Origin: Rhodanobacter sp.
Lineage (GTDB): Bacteria; Pseudomonadota; Gammaproteobacteria; Xanthomonadales; Rhodanobacteraceae
NCBI GenBank assembly: GCA_030148505.1
Contig: JASBTI010000001.1
Span: 23,320 to 87,319 of the forward strand
DNA length: 64,000 nt
Direction of reading: 5' to 3'
The translations under genes and the position numbers were made by a program. Below, piece after piece: positions 24,352 through 34,641 of this stretch. Position 1 is the first letter of the stretch, and every line of letters starts with the position of its first letter. Under the pieces are notes generated by a model, which made no database searches, was not told the DNA's origin, and saw only the letters and a list, made by a program, of their open reading frames with translations.

Positions 24352-26859
24352 TCAATGGCGACGCTTGTCGCGTTCAGCTCTCGACTCATACAAGCGCTTG
24401 TCCGCCTCGCCTAGCAGCTCATCCAGCGAACCACCCGCGTGTCGAACGGCGGAGCCGGTAGTAAAGGCGATAGGGGCGGTCCCACGGTCTTTCTGAAGAC
24501 GTTCAACCGTCTTGTTGGTTGCTGCGAGGCCGGCACCCTTGAGCAAGATCGCGAACTCGTCGCCGCCGAGGCGGACCACAGCATCGCTCGGCCGCACATG
24601 GCGCTCTAAAAATCGACTCATGGCAACCAGCACCTCATCACCCCGTTGGTGCCCATAGGTATCGTTGATCTGCTTGAATCGGTCCAGGTCGATCACGATG
24701 CATCCCCATGCATCGGCTTCCTGCATATCTGCAGCCAGCTCGTCCAGGTACCGTCGGTTGAAACAACCCGTCAAAGTGTCCCGGATGCTCCAGTCCCGCA
24801 GTTGTTCAATATGCTGCTGACGTTCGGTGATGTCCTGGGCATGCCCGAGTACGTAAGCCTCCCCGCCTTCCTCGTCCAGGACGTTGTCGTACTGCCACGT
24901 ACGCTCGCTCCCGCCCGCAGCGATCAGCCGCATCGTGCCTGCGTCCTCCCCCTTTTTCCGGATTCGGGCGAGATAGCGCGGGAAGCGGTCGCGGGCTTCC
25001 GGGCCCATGAACTCGTCCAGCCGCCTGCCGAGCAAGTCGGCCAGTCCATAGCCAAGCGACTTCGCCGCTGCAGGATTTACGGACAGGATGATGCCGTCCA
25101 GATCGTGGGTGCAGATCAGGCCCAGGCTATGCTCGAACAACTTGCGAAAGCGGCGATCGCTGGCTTCCAGCGACTGCACCACCCGTCGACGTATGGTGAT
25201 GTCCTGGAAGGCACCAATCATGCGACGGGGACGACCCTCCTCGAACTCCACCGTGCCAATCGCCCGCCCCCAGAAGGCCCGCCCCTTGGCGGTGATCATC
25301 GGCAGCTCCAAATCCCAGCCACTGCCGTCATCCATCGCCTTTTGCACCGCTGCCGCCACGACCTCGCGGGCTTCAGGCGCATAGAAATTGATGGCTTCCT
25401 CGAGGCTGGGCTCATAGCCGGCGGGAACCTCATGGATGCGGCAGGTTTCGTTGGACCAGACAACGCGATTGGTCAGCAGATCCACTTCCCAACCCCCAAC
25501 GCCCGCCAGTTTCCCGGTTTGCTCAAGAAACGCTTCACTGGCCCGAAGCCGACTTTCGGCAAGCAAGCGGCTGGTGACATCCTCGATCACCGCCATGCTT
25601 CTCAGCGGCCTTCCCTCCGCATCGCGTTCGAGTCGGGCAGAAAGCTCCACGTCGATGATTTCGCCGCTCTTGCAAACCATCTGATAGGCAATCCGATGGC
25701 AGTACCCGGTCGCCCGAAAGTCCTTAAGCACGGAACTGGCGTGAGCTTTGGATTCTTCCGTCAAAAAGTCGGTGGAAAGTCGCCCCATTACCTCTTCGCG
25801 CTGATAACCAAGTCGGTCAAGCCAGCGATCGCTGACGGACAGCAGGCGGCCCTCCGGATCGATCGAATGCAGCATCGCCGGTGTGCTTTCGTACAACGCG
25901 CGAGTACGAGCCTCGCTGGCCGCCAAGGCCAGCTCTGCCAGCTTGCGTGCGGTAATGTCGACACGGACTCCGAATATCGATTGTGGCCTGCCCTGGCAGT
26001 CCCTGGCGCTAATCCGTGCGCGATCCAACACCCAAAGCCAGTGCCCGTCAGCATGGCGGATACGTACCTCGGCCCGATAAAGGGCACTCTCATCCTGCAG
26101 GTGCTGGTCAAACAGACCCTGCAAATGCATCAATTCATCCGGATGCACATCCAGTAACCACGGTGGAAGTCCCCCAGGCTCCGCAAGATCCTTGTCACCG
26201 ACGCGCTCGGGATGACCAACGAGCTCATGCCAGTGTTTATTGGCGTGGATTTCCCCAGTATCCAACCGCCACTCAAGAGTGGCAGCCCGGGTTGCCTCAA
26301 GAATGTGCGTCAGCATCCCGCCCAGTTGCGCTTCACGGTACAGAGCCTCGGACCGCTCACGCGCGAGTACGCGCTGCTCCAGCGCCTCACTGGCAGCGCG
26401 AGCCAGTTGCTTCAATATGAGGCGCTGATGATCGGTCAGGGCACGAGGTTCGCGGTCGATCACGCACAACGTCCCCATCCGTAACCCGTCACTTAGCGTG
26501 ATCGGCGCACCCGCATAGAAACGTATGCCGGGGTTTCCAACGACCAGCGGATTGTCGATGAAGCGCTGATCCAGCTGCGTGTCCGGCACCTCGAGAATCT
26601 CATCACCGAGGATCGCATGGGCACAAAACGCGGCGTCGCGTGGCGTTTGCGTGGCCTCCTCGAGCCCGTGGTTGGATTTGAACCACTGCCGATCGGCATC
26701 GACCAGACTTACCAGTGCGATCGGCACACCAACCACCAAGGCCGCGGCCCGGGTCAACGCATCGAACAGTGGTTCTGCAGCCGAGTCCAGTACTGACAAA
26801 GCTTGCAATCGCGCGAGGCGTTCATTTTCGTTGGCAGGTTTTTGCGCTGGAGTCATCAT
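24352..26859 (-). CDS. Multi-sensor diguanylate cyclase (GAF-PAS repeats-GGDEF)
   Basis: An 835-residue soluble signalling protein without membrane helices. An N-terminal GAF domain (about 15-165; VVGVPIALVSLVDADRQWFKS, RFYAGAPITL) is followed by four PAS/PAC units (about 190-315, 318-440, 445-560 and 565-680) and a GGDEF domain (about 690-835). The active site GGDEF is intact and RPSD, an inhibitory I-site, sits five residues upstream, so it should synthesise cyclic-di-GMP. A pair of consecutive ATGs follows CAGGAACCTAG. It is divergent from the Old Yellow Enzyme gene. The sensed ligand is unknown. Confidence 0.92.
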   Translation of the reverse strand: MMTPAQKPANENERLARLQALSVLDSAAEPLFDALTRAAALVVGVPIALVSLVDADRQWFKSNHGLEEATQTPRDAAFCAHAILGDEILEVPDTQLDQRFIDNPLVVGNPGIRFYAGAPITLSDGLRMGTLCVIDREPRALTDHQRLILKQLARAASEALEQRVLARERSEALYREAQLGGMLTHILEATRAATLEWRLDTGEIHANKHWHELVGHPERVGDKDLAEPGGLPPWLLDVHPDELMHLQGLFDQHLQDESALYRAEVRIRHADGHWLWVLDRARISARDCQGRPQSIFGVRVDITARKLAELALAASEARTRALYESTPAMLHSIDPEGRLLSVSDRWLDRLGYQREEVMGRLSTDFLTEESKAHASSVLKDFRATGYCHRIAYQMVCKSGEIIDVELSARLERDAEGRPLRSMAVIEDVTSRLLAESRLRASEAFLEQTGKLAGVGGWEVDLLTNRVVWSNETCRIHEVPAGYEPSLEEAINFYAPEAREVVAAAVQKAMDDGSGWDLELPMITAKGRAFWGRAIGTVEFEEGRPRRMIGAFQDITIRRRVVQSLEASDRRFRKLFEHSLGLICTHDLDGIILSVNPAAAKSLGYGLADLLGRRLDEFMGPEARDRFPRYLARIRKKGEDAGTMRLIAAGGSERTWQYDNVLDEEGGEAYVLGHAQDITERQQHIEQLRDWSIRDTLTGCFNRRYLDELAADMQEADAWGCIVIDLDRFKQINDTYGHQRGDEVLVAMSRFLERHVRPSDAVVRLGGDEFAILLKGAGLAATNKTVERLQKDRGTAPIAFTTGSAVRHAGGSLDELLGEADKRLYESRAERDKRRH

Positions 26860-27204
26860 CTAGGTTCCTGTATCGACGAGTGGCTCAGGACGTGAGGAGA
26901 TGCTGAACGAGGTAGCGGCACGCTGAAGCCTGATAACCTCGGCAAGCAAGGCTCGCCGCGCGCGACCCACTTGACCATGACAGACGCCACGCACCCAGCC
27001 CAATAGTTACCTGTCCTCATTGGATGAACGTAAGGACTGCCAAGCGCTGGTCGAGTTCAAGTGGATCAGGAGTGCTAACGACCTTGAGCATTGACGCCGG
27101 CGCCACCATACGAATAGTACATAACTGGATTGCCCTGTAGATGATCGGCAACAGAGCACTGTCGCACCCGTTTCCCTCCCCCACTCATCCCCGAGGACTC
27201 TTAA
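26860..27204. promoter_or_regulatory. Divergent intergenic region before the Old Yellow Enzyme gene
   Basis: This is 345 bases without a gene. A possible rightward promoter is TTGACG at 27091-27096 with TAGTAC at 27115-27120 (18-base spacer), which is weak. GAGGACTC at 27193-27200 is the ribosome site for the oxidoreductase. No regulator gene is adjacent. Confidence 0.3.
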
Positions 27205-28308
27205 ATGAAACACGGCGCCACCGAGCCAATGGACGACACCATCTTGTTCCAGCCCATCCAGGTGGGCGAACTGCAGCTTCCCAATCGTATAGTGATGGCG
27301 CCCCTCACTCGCAACCGCGCCAGTGCCGGCAACGTGCCCACGACGATGAATGCTACCTACTATGCTCAGCGCGCCGATGCCGGACTGTTGATCGCTGAAG
27401 CCACCCAGATCTGTCCCGAGGGCCAGGGCTACATCGCTACCCCCGGCATTCACTCTGCCGAGCAGGTTGCCGGCTGGAAGCTGGTAACCGATGCCGTGCA
27501 TGCCCGGGGCGGGCGTATCGTGCTGCAGTTGTGGCATGTCGGGCGGATTTCCCACACCTCACTGCAGCCCGGCGGCAAGGCACCCGTCGCGCCATCGGCA
27601 ATCCGCGCGAATGCTAAGACCTTCGTCGCTGAAGGCTTTGTCGATGTCTCCGAGCCTCGGGCCCTCACGTTGGCGGAAATTCCCGGCTTGATCGAAAGCT
27701 ACCGGCAGGCAGCGGCCAATGCTCGCGCAGCAGGCTTCGATGGTGTGGAGATTCATGCGGCCAACGGCTACCTTCTCGACCAGTTTTTGCGTGACAGCAC
27801 CAATCAACGCGAAGACGCCTACGGCGGCAGTATCTCCAATCGCAGTCGACTGCTGGTCGAGGTCAGCCAGGCGGTAGCCGATGAGGTCGGTGCCGGGCGC
27901 ACCGGCGTTCGCCTTTCACCACTGACCTCGTTCGGTGATATCGCCGACAGTCGGCCACAGGCGTTGTTCAACCATGTGGTCGAACGTCTGGCCGATCTGA
28001 ACCTGGCGTATCTGCATATCATTGAAGGCGAAACCGGCGGTGACCGTCAGCCCCAGCCCTTCGATTACGCCGCGATGCGCAAACCATTCCGTGGAGCGTG
28101 GATCCTCAATAACGGCTACGACCGCAGCATGGCCATCGAGGCAATTCGCCAGGGAAAAGCGGACCTGATCGCGTTCGGCCGACCGTTCATCGCCAATCCC
28201 GACCTGACCCGCCGACTGCGGGAGGACGCCGAGCTCAATGAAGGTGATCCGGATACCTTCTACGGCGGTGGCGAACACGGCTATACGGACTACCCGGTAA
28301 TGGGCTGA
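27205..28308 (+). CDS. Old Yellow Enzyme-family alkene reductase
   Basis: A 367-residue FMN enzyme of the NemA/Old Yellow Enzyme type, which reduces activated C=C bonds or nitro groups with NAD(P)H. Seen: the FMN-binding start NRIVMAPLTRNRA, substrate-anchoring His-Asn in EIHAANGYLLDQFLRD, RLSPLTSFGDI, and the phosphate-binding end LIAFGRPFIANPDL. Length is typical. The ATG at 27205 has a GAGGA site; a second in-frame ATG lies eight codons later. A weak hairpin follows the stop. It probably handles electrophile or xenobiotic stress; the next gene, a glutathione-degrading ChaC-like protein, is compatible with that. Confidence 0.92.
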   Translation: MKHGATEPMDDTILFQPIQVGELQLPNRIVMAPLTRNRASAGNVPTTMNATYYAQRADAGLLIAEATQICPEGQGYIATPGIHSAEQVAGWKLVTDAVHARGGRIVLQLWHVGRISHTSLQPGGKAPVAPSAIRANAKTFVAEGFVDVSEPRALTLAEIPGLIESYRQAAANARAAGFDGVEIHAANGYLLDQFLRDSTNQREDAYGGSISNRSRLLVEVSQAVADEVGAGRTGVRLSPLTSFGDIADSRPQALFNHVVERLADLNLAYLHIIEGETGGDRQPQPFDYAAMRKPFRGAWILNNGYDRSMAIEAIRQGKADLIAFGRPFIANPDLTRRLREDAELNEGDPDTFYGGGEHGYTDYPVMG

Positions 28309-28314
28309 AGGAAG

Positions 28315-28342
28315 GCGGGCCGAGGCTTGAGCTTCAGCCCGC
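28315..28342 (+). terminator. Terminator-like hairpin after the alkene reductase
   Basis: GCGGGC (28315-28320) pairs with GCCCGC (28337-28342) around a 16-base loop that can itself fold. It begins six bases after the stop codon. No T-run, so confidence is limited. Confidence 0.35.
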
Positions 28343-28521
28343 TGGCATTACGGACACTTGTTGCCCGCATGGAGCACCATGATGCTTCTTCGCCCTCGGG
28401 GAAAAACCGGCAACCACTGCGTGAGCGACTGCACGGATTGCAGGGCGCGGTTCCCCTTACTGTCAGCATGTCGGCAACCACCTCGCGCGCCTGACACCGT
28501 CTTCATTACCTACTTGGAACC

Positions 28522-29103
28522 ATGTCTACCAATACCGTTGCCACCAACCAGCAGATGGATTACTTCGACGGCCACGAGCGTATCTGGGTATTTGGCTACG
28601 GTTCGCTGATCTACAAGGCCGATTTCCCCTTCATTGAACGTCGGCCGGCACATATCCGGCACTGGACGCGACGGTTTTGGCAGGGCTCACATGATCATCG
28701 CGGGACTGCCGATGCGCCTGGCCGGGTTGTCACCCTGATTCCCGAATACGATGCGGTCTGCACCGGCATGGCCTACCTGATTGTTCCGCAAGTACTGAGT
28801 CATCTGGATATACGCGAAAAAAACGGCTACCTGCGCGTTGTCACCGACATGCACCTGCACGACGGCAGCGTAGCGGAAGGTCTGGTCTACATCGCCACCG
28901 AAGACAACGCGGCCTTTCTCGGACCGGCTACCGAAGCCGATATCGCGCGACAGATTGCCGCCTCGACCGGTCCCAGCGGTCCCAACCGGGACTACCTGGT
29001 GCGTCTTGCCGAAGCCCTCCGAGAGCTTCGCGCAGACGACGCCCATGTCTATGCCATAGAACGGCATCTACAGGAACTGCTGCAGCAGGAGCGGGCCGCC
29101 TGA
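28522..29103 (+). CDS. ChaC-like gamma-glutamylcyclotransferase
   Basis: The product has 193 residues. The substrate loop FGYGSLIYKADFPF and the HIRHWTRRFWQGSHDHRGT segment identify the ChaC branch of gamma-glutamylcyclotransferases, which cleave glutathione to 5-oxoproline and Cys-Gly in the cytosol. A conserved acid in LDIREKNGY is the likely catalytic glutamate. The C-terminus (ALRELRADDAHVYAIERHL) is helical as usual. The ATG follows TTGGAACC. It sits 213 bases after the alkene reductase gene; co-transcription is uncertain. Confidence 0.88.
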   Translation: MSTNTVATNQQMDYFDGHERIWVFGYGSLIYKADFPFIERRPAHIRHWTRRFWQGSHDHRGTADAPGRVVTLIPEYDAVCTGMAYLIVPQVLSHLDIREKNGYLRVVTDMHLHDGSVAEGLVYIATEDNAAFLGPATEADIARQIAASTGPSGPNRDYLVRLAEALRELRADDAHVYAIERHLQELLQQERAA

Positions 29104-29200
29104 CTGGATCGTACGCACCTCGCCACTGACCGGTACGGGGTACGGCAGGCTGTTTTTCATCAACCTGCCGCGGTGGGATGAGTAAACAACCGGACCGGAC

Positions 29201-29392
29201 TCAGTGACGATATTTGTCTTCTTCCTTGCGCTCGGCGTCCCGCGCCTTGCCCACTTCCTTCTGAACCTTGCCGGCATTTTTTTCCACGTTGCCGGCGGCC
29301 TCTTTCACCTTGTTGCCGGTGACCTTGCCCGCCACTTCCTTGGTGGCGCCCTTGACCTGGTGCTTGGTACCTTCGACCCGATTGTGATCCAT
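29201..29392 (-). CDS. CsbD-family stress protein
   Basis: A 63-residue, Lys/Glu-rich, Cys-free protein of the CsbD family (general-stress, sigma-B-dependent in Bacillus; role unknown). The family core is clear: NRVEGTKHQVKGATKEVAGK followed by VTGNKVKEAAGNVEKNAGK, two copies of a short helix repeat. The start at 29392 has GGAGA before it; an upstream extension in the same frame lacks family similarity. It is likely induced by stress or stationary phase, but no promoter could be assigned. Confidence 0.88.
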   Translation of the reverse strand: MDHNRVEGTKHQVKGATKEVAGKVTGNKVKEAAGNVEKNAGKVQKEVGKARDAERKEEDKYRH

Positions 29393-29740
29393 GGTGTATC
29401 TCCGCGATATCCGCGACATTGCGGACGTGGCGAGATATATCCCCGCGACTGTGGATACTTCGTGACCTCGCTGTTGGCTTGTCGTTTTCCTGCCAGCGCG
29501 GTTCAGTATCGCCAACTGGATGCCAGACCCGTCGTGGCAATTCCGCTGTCATCCCGATCTGCCAGAATGCCTCGTCACACGCACTCGCTTCCTGACAACC
29601 CGTTTCCAAAAGCCAGGGCATCGCGCATATTGGATGCGTACCGGCTTGCTTTCACGCCAGGCTGCCCCCATGTAGTGCGGCTATGCAGGGCAAATGCATG
29701 ATGCATACACCCATCCTCGAATCCACCACGCCCCGAGTTG
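29393..29740. other. Intergenic region between csbD-like gene and proB
   Basis: This region of 348 bases separates divergent genes. I see no supported gene, repeat or RNA. It must hold the promoters for both the CsbD-like gene and proB. The ribosome site just before proB is weak (CCGAG). Confidence 0.45.
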
Positions 29741-30904
29741 ATGACGATACTAAAGACCTTCACCGAACAATCCGTCCCACCGTGGAAACGTGCCGTGCTG
29801 AAAGTTGGCAGTAGCCTGCTTGCTGCCGATGGCGGTGGACTGAGTACCCGTTATGCCTTGGGCTTGGCCCAGTTCATGACGGCCTGCCATGCATCCGGCC
29901 GGGAAATCATCCTGGTTTCCTCCGGTGCCGTGGCTGCCGGCCGTCTGTTGATGCAAGACCATGCCGATCAGCGCGTGGCATCCAGTGCCCGTCGCCAGGC
30001 CATGGCCGCACTGGGTCAGACCCAGACCATTGCACTATGGCAAAGGCTTTTTGATCGTCCGCTGGCGCAGGTCTTGCTGACCCACGACGACCTGCGCAAT
30101 CGCCGCCGCTATCTGAATGCCCGCGCCACCCTGCGCGAACTGCTCAACCATCAAATTCTCCCCGTCGTCAACGAAAACGATACCGTGGCGGTGGACGAGC
30201 TTACGCTTGGCGACAATGACAACCTGGCCGCCATCGTCGCGGCACAGATGGACGCCGACCTGTTATTGATTGCCACCGATATCGATGGCCTCTACACCGC
30301 CGATCCACGCAGCGTCAGCGATGCCGCACCCATCGATGTGGTCGAGGAAATGACTGCCGAGATCATGTCCATGGCCGGCGACTCGGCCAGTTCGGTCGGT
30401 ACCGGCGGCATGCGCAGCAAGCTGGTGGCTGCCGAGAAAGCCGCCGCGGCCGGTATCGAGACCGTGCTTTTCAACGGCCGCGACGGCGAGGTCGTGCGGC
30501 TGCTCTCACGCGACCTTTTGCGTGGGACACGCGTACGCACCTCAGCCACCCGATTGCAGGCACGCAAGTACTGGCTGCTGCATGTGCCGCCGGTGCCCGG
30601 CCATATCCTGATCGATGACGGTGCCGTCAAGGCACTGAATGACGAAGGTGCTTCGCTGCTGCCCAAAGGGGTTATCGCCGCCGAGGGAGACTTTCATCGC
30701 GGCGACATGGTCGAAATCATTGCCGGCGCCAAAGGACAGCGATTCTCGATGGCACGCGGCATTACTCAGTACAGCGCTGCCGAAATCAACCAGATCGCCG
30801 GCTCACACACACGGGAAGTCGAGGCGATGCTCGGATACAGCTACGGCGAAGCCGTAGTGCATCGCGATGACCTCGTCACCCTGGACACAGGATTATCCGC
30901 ATGA
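29741..30904 (+). CDS. proB: Glutamate 5-kinase
   Basis: The product has 387 residues and performs the first step of proline synthesis, ATP-dependent phosphorylation of glutamate. The kinase domain (about 15-260) shows [38 protein letters not shown] and [11 protein letters not shown]-terminal PUA domain (about 280-365; [23 protein letters not shown]) follows. The ATG at 29741 is taken; an adjacent in-frame TTG is also present. The stop overlaps the proA start in ATGA, giving translational coupling. ProB is normally feedback-inhibited by proline. Confidence 0.96.
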   Translation: MTILKTFTEQSVPPWKRAVLKVGSSLLAADGGGLSTRYALGLAQFMTACHASGREIILVSSGAVAAGRLLMQDHADQRVASSARRQAMAALGQTQTIALWQRLFDRPLAQVLLTHDDLRNRRRYLNARATLRELLNHQILPVVNENDTVAVDELTLGDNDNLAAIVAAQMDADLLLIATDIDGLYTADPRSVSDAAPIDVVEEMTAEIMSMAGDSASSVGTGGMRSKLVAAEKAAAAGIETVLFNGRDGEVVRLLSRDLLRGTRVRTSATRLQARKYWLLHVPPVPGHILIDDGAVKALNDEGASLLPKGVIAAEGDFHRGDMVEIIAGAKGQRFSMARGITQYSAAEINQIAGSHTREVEAMLGYSYGEAVVHRDDLVTLDTGLSA

Positions 30905-32187
30905 CCACCTCTGTACGCGAAAACGCCCTGAAGTGCCGCGACGCCGCGACGCAAATCGCCGAGCTCTCCGCAGCGGCGAAAAACGCCTTGCTGCATGCCA
31001 TGGCTGATGCCCTGGAGGCGGGCACGGCCGACTTGCTTGCCGCCAATGCCAAGGATATGCAGGGCGCCCGCGAGAAAGGTATTTCCGAGGCGATGCTCGA
31101 CCGCCTAGCACTGGATGAGTCGCGCGTGGCCGGGATCGCCAAGGCCTTGCGCGAAATCGCTGCCCTGCCTGACCCGGTAGGACAGGTCACCCGGCGCATT
31201 CAGTCGGACAAGGGCTTCAGTATCGAGCACGTACGGGTGCCGCTGGGCGTGGTGGCGATGATTTACGAGGCCCGCCCCAATGTCACCGCCGACGCGGCGG
31301 CGTTGTGCATCAAGGCCGGCAACGGGGTGATCCTGCGCGGCGGCTCCGAGGCGGTGAACTCCAACCAGGCGATCGCCCGCTGCCTGCGCGGCGCACTACG
31401 CGAGGCCGGCTTGTCGGAGCATGCGCTGATGCTGCTGGATGACCTCAGCCGCGAGGCCATGCTCGAACTGATGCAGCTGTCGGATATTGTCGACCTGATC
31501 ATTCCACGCGGCGGCGAAGGGCTTATCCGCTTCGTCACCGAAAATGCCAGGGTGCCGGTGATCAAGCACTATAAGGGCGTATGCCATCTCTACGTCGATG
31601 CCGATGCCGACCTCGATGTCGCACTGGATATCTTGATCGACGGCAAGACCACCCGTCCGTCGGCCTGCAATTCGCTGGAAAGCTTGCTGGTCCACCGCGA
31701 CATCGCCGACAGCTTCCTGCCGCGTGCGGCGGCGGCGCTGGTCGAGCGCGGGGTCGAGTTGCTCGGCGACGACGCTTCGCGTCAACGCGTGCCAGAGATG
31801 GCCGCCGCCACCGACGACGACTACGCCACCGAGTTCCTGTCACTGAAGCTCAGCATCGCCGTGGTCGACGACGTCGATGGCGCCATAGCGCACATCCGTC
31901 GCTACGGTTCGGATCACACCGAAGTCATCGCCACCCGGGACGAGGCGATCGCCAACCGCTTTGTGCACGCGCTACGGTCGGCGGTGGTGATGGTCAACAC
32001 CTCCTCGCGATTCAGCGACGGCGGCGAGCTAGGTCTTGGCGCGGAAATCGGCATCTCCACCACCCGACTGCATGCCTACGGCCCGATGGGGGCCGAATCG
32101 CTGACCATCGAACGGTTTGTCTTGCGCGGGAATGGACAGGTGCGCCATGGTCGAGACAGCTCCGCCCCCAGCTCGACCGAGGCCTGA
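30901..32187 (+). CDS. proA: Gamma-glutamyl phosphate reductase
   Basis: The product has 428 residues and uses NADPH to reduce gamma-glutamyl phosphate to the semialdehyde, the second step of proline synthesis. The aldehyde-dehydrogenase fold is clear: [28 protein letters not shown], catalytic Cys in [10 protein letters not shown], and [19 protein letters not shown] short C-terminal extension after the conserved [10 protein letters not shown] is usual. ProA overlaps proB by four bases. Two perfect hairpins follow the stop. Confidence 0.96.
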   Translation: MTTSVRENALKCRDAATQIAELSAAAKNALLHAMADALEAGTADLLAANAKDMQGAREKGISEAMLDRLALDESRVAGIAKALREIAALPDPVGQVTRRIQSDKGFSIEHVRVPLGVVAMIYEARPNVTADAAALCIKAGNGVILRGGSEAVNSNQAIARCLRGALREAGLSEHALMLLDDLSREAMLELMQLSDIVDLIIPRGGEGLIRFVTENARVPVIKHYKGVCHLYVDADADLDVALDILIDGKTTRPSACNSLESLLVHRDIADSFLPRAAAALVERGVELLGDDASRQRVPEMAAATDDDYATEFLSLKLSIAVVDDVDGAIAHIRRYGSDHTEVIATRDEAIANRFVHALRSAVVMVNTSSRFSDGGELGLGAEIGISTTRLHAYGPMGAESLTIERFVLRGNGQVRHGRDSSAPSSTEA

Positions 32188-32215
32188 CCGCATCCAGCAC
32201 GCTGCGGCGAGCGGA

Positions 32216-32257
32216 GGCACCATTTAACATGGTGCCGCGATGCCCATTGGGCATCGC
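32216..32257. terminator. Two back-to-back perfect hairpins (probable bidirectional terminator)
   Basis: First: GGCACCAT-TTAAC-ATGGTGCC (32216-32236). Immediately after: GCGATGCCC-ATT-GGGCATCGC (32237-32257). Both stems are perfect (8 and 9 pairs). They lie between the convergent proA and chemoreceptor genes. There are no T-runs. Confidence 0.6.
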
Positions 32258-32296
32258 GCGTATTCCAGCAAGAGCCCCGCAGCGGTCTTCGCCTGA

Positions 32297-34027
32297 TCAG
32301 ATAGCGGCCAGCTCCGTTGCAGTCATCGGCTCCATGCGTTCACGGGTAACGTTCTCTGCGGTGCGCCGTCGCTGAGGCCTTTCCAACGCACGATGCGACG
32401 GTGCCGGGGCTGGCAGACCCGTGCAGCTTTGGCTGGCGTCGTCTTGCTTCACAGGGACATATTCGCCGCCCTGATCGGACCCGTCCGCCATACGGAAAAA
32501 GCCGACATGCCGCAGCAGCAACTGCGCCTGCTCCTGCATGGCGTGGCTGGCAGCGGCCGCCTCTTCCACTAACGCGGCATTCTTCTGCGTCACCTCATCC
32601 ATCTGGATGACGGCAGTGTTGACCTGCTCGATTCCGGCCGACTGTTCCCGACTGGCTGCCGCAATCTCGGCGACGATCTCCGTCACCTCCGCCACGCTTC
32701 CCACAATACCCTCCAAGGTATGACCTGACTGGCTCACCAGCTCGGTTCCGGCCACCACCTTCTCCATCGAATCGCCGATCAGACCCTTGACCTCCCGCGC
32801 GGCAGTGGCCGCGCGTTGCGCCAGATGGCGTACTTCACCTGCCACTACGGCAAAACCCCGCCCCTGTTCCCCCGCCCGAGCCGCCTCTACCGCGGCATTG
32901 AGGGCCAGCAAGTTGGTCTGGAAGGCAATTTCATCGATCAAGCCCACGATGTCCGCGATCTTCCGGCTCGAGGAATTTATCTCGTCCATGGCTCGGGCCG
33001 CCTGCGCCGCCACTTCGCCGCCCCGGGTCGCCTGGTCGCGCGACTCCTGCGCCAGTTGGCTGGCCTGCGCCACATTGCCTGCATTCTGCTTGACCGTCGC
33101 CGTCATCTCCTCCATGGACGCCGCCGTTTCCTCCAGACTGCAGGCCTGCTCCTGGGTGCGCTCAGCGAGGTCATTGTTGCCCTGCGCAATCTGTTTCGCA
33201 GCAGCTCCTACCGAGGCGGAACTCGAGCGTACCCCCTGCACGATACCGGTCAGCTTGCCGTCCATGTGCCGGAGTGACTCCAGCAACCGACCCAGCTCGT
33301 CCCTACTCTCGATTTCGATCGTATTGCCAAGTCTTCCTTCGGCAATATTGTCGGCAACGCGCAAGGCGGTCCGAAGCGAGCGTGTGATGGAACGGATCAA
33401 CAGGAAACCGAACAGCAGGCTGAGGGTCACCCCGCCCCCCATCGCCACATAGGCGACAAGCGCGTTGCGCCTTACCTGCTGTTCGTCGTGCGTATAGATT
33501 TCCCGCGCGAGATCCCTTTCCAGTTTGAAGATCATGATGACATCCTGTCTCGCCGCGGCGTAGTGGTCTTCGACGTCGCGATCGAGCAACTTTACCGCCC
33601 GCTTGAAGTCACGCACAGCCAATGCCTGCAACACCTCTCCCATCGCCATATCCATGGCGTTCCGGTCCGCCTCGAAACGTTTTACCAGCGCGCGCTCCCG
33701 CTCCGACAGTTTTGCGCTCCGGAACGTCGCCAGCAACGGCGTGAGTTCAGCCTGCTCCTCATGTACCACGGCGATGGCGGCATCCGCTTTCTGGGGACTT
33801 CCTGCATGGGCTGCGCGTAAAGCCACCGCCCGCTCGCCACCCAGTAGTTCGAACGCCATCGCCAGCGCGTTGGAAGGAACCAATTTGTTGCTATAGATAT
33901 CGTGCAGTGATTGATTGCTGTATCGCAGGTCCCTTATTCCCAGCAGACTTACTGCTATCAGCATGGCACTGATGACACCGAGCGTGATCAATAATCTGGC
34001 TTTGATGGAAAGCTGTAACAACACCAT
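32297..34027 (-). CDS. Methyl-accepting chemotaxis protein (first paralog)
   Basis: A 576-residue chemoreceptor. The start at 34027 ([17 protein letters not shown]) is chosen because it follows AAGGGACG and matches the start of the neighbouring paralog. Order: membrane helix 1 (about 10-30), four-helix-bundle periplasmic sensor (about 35-185, [19 protein letters not shown]), helix 2 (about 190-212), HAMP, then the cytoplasmic signalling coil with the conserved tip [20 protein letters not shown]. The tail ends MTATELAAI and lacks a CheR-docking NWETF-type pentapeptide. The sensed chemical is unknown. Confidence 0.94.
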   Translation of the reverse strand: MVLLQLSIKARLLITLGVISAMLIAVSLLGIRDLRYSNQSLHDIYSNKLVPSNALAMAFELLGGERAVALRAAHAGSPQKADAAIAVVHEEQAELTPLLATFRSAKLSERERALVKRFEADRNAMDMAMGEVLQALAVRDFKRAVKLLDRDVEDHYAAARQDVIMIFKLERDLAREIYTHDEQQVRRNALVAYVAMGGGVTLSLLFGFLLIRSITRSLRTALRVADNIAEGRLGNTIEIESRDELGRLLESLRHMDGKLTGIVQGVRSSSASVGAAAKQIAQGNNDLAERTQEQACSLEETAASMEEMTATVKQNAGNVAQASQLAQESRDQATRGGEVAAQAARAMDEINSSSRKIADIVGLIDEIAFQTNLLALNAAVEAARAGEQGRGFAVVAGEVRHLAQRAATAAREVKGLIGDSMEKVVAGTELVSQSGHTLEGIVGSVAEVTEIVAEIAAASREQSAGIEQVNTAVIQMDEVTQKNAALVEEAAAASHAMQEQAQLLLRHVGFFRMADGSDQGGEYVPVKQDDASQSCTGLPAPAPSHRALERPQRRRTAENVTRERMEPMTATELAAI

Positions 34028-34641
34028 GGTTCGTCCCTTATTCATGATTGAAAGTGTTCCTGTTCCCTCGCCGTATGCCAAACTGACAACCGGCCCCACA
34101 TCGCGTGTCACGGCGCCCGCGCACGGGCCGGAGGCAGCACTTGCCTCGACCCGATAGCTGCGCATTTTCCTACGATCGCAATCAACCACATCGACCGCAT
34201 GGGCAGGAAGATTGAACACGTCTCGCCATATTCGTGACGTAGGCCGCAAAATTCATGACGCAGCGGCTCAACCACCGCCCTATGGGCGCTACTTCGTGAA
34301 GATCGTTCCGATCTTCGCGGGATGGTCGGCCAGAAAGCCCCGCGCGCGCGGCCCACACCCGGCACCCGACACACATGCTGGCTCGCGGACTTTTCTTCCA
34401 CTGCCTGATCGTTCAGGCAAACGTCACACCGAGGCCCCTGCGCCCTTCTCCGATAGCCTCGGCAACTGTCAGGCAATCGCCGACTTGCCGAAGCCCATCG
34501 TCAACCAGCGAGCATTTTGGGTGGCGGTGACGACCGGGACGGCCCCGACTCATCGGCAGGGGCGTTGGAGGAGTGAGGAGCGCGGCTGCGGCGTGCTACA
34601 CGGGACAACCACGCACTCTCTTGTCCACCCTCAAATTCAGC
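34028..34641. other. Intergenic region between the two chemoreceptor genes
   Basis: This stretch of 614 bases holds no supported gene. It contains an inverted repeat at 34295-34319 (GAAGATCG-TTC-CGATCTTC, stem extended to 11 pairs with one G-U) without a T-run, which could end the upstream receptor transcript or be a binding site. No FliA-type promoter could be confidently read. Confidence 0.45.

Noticed and set aside
24646..26157. Long plus-strand open frame opposite the PAS/GAF diguanylate cyclase
   Set aside because: No recognisable domain; the minus-strand protein has several clear domains across the same region.
29143..29170. CGGCAGG/CCTGCCG hairpin between the ChaC-like and CsbD genes
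   Set aside because: The 7-base stem has a 14-base loop with the T-run inside the loop, so it is not a convincing terminator.
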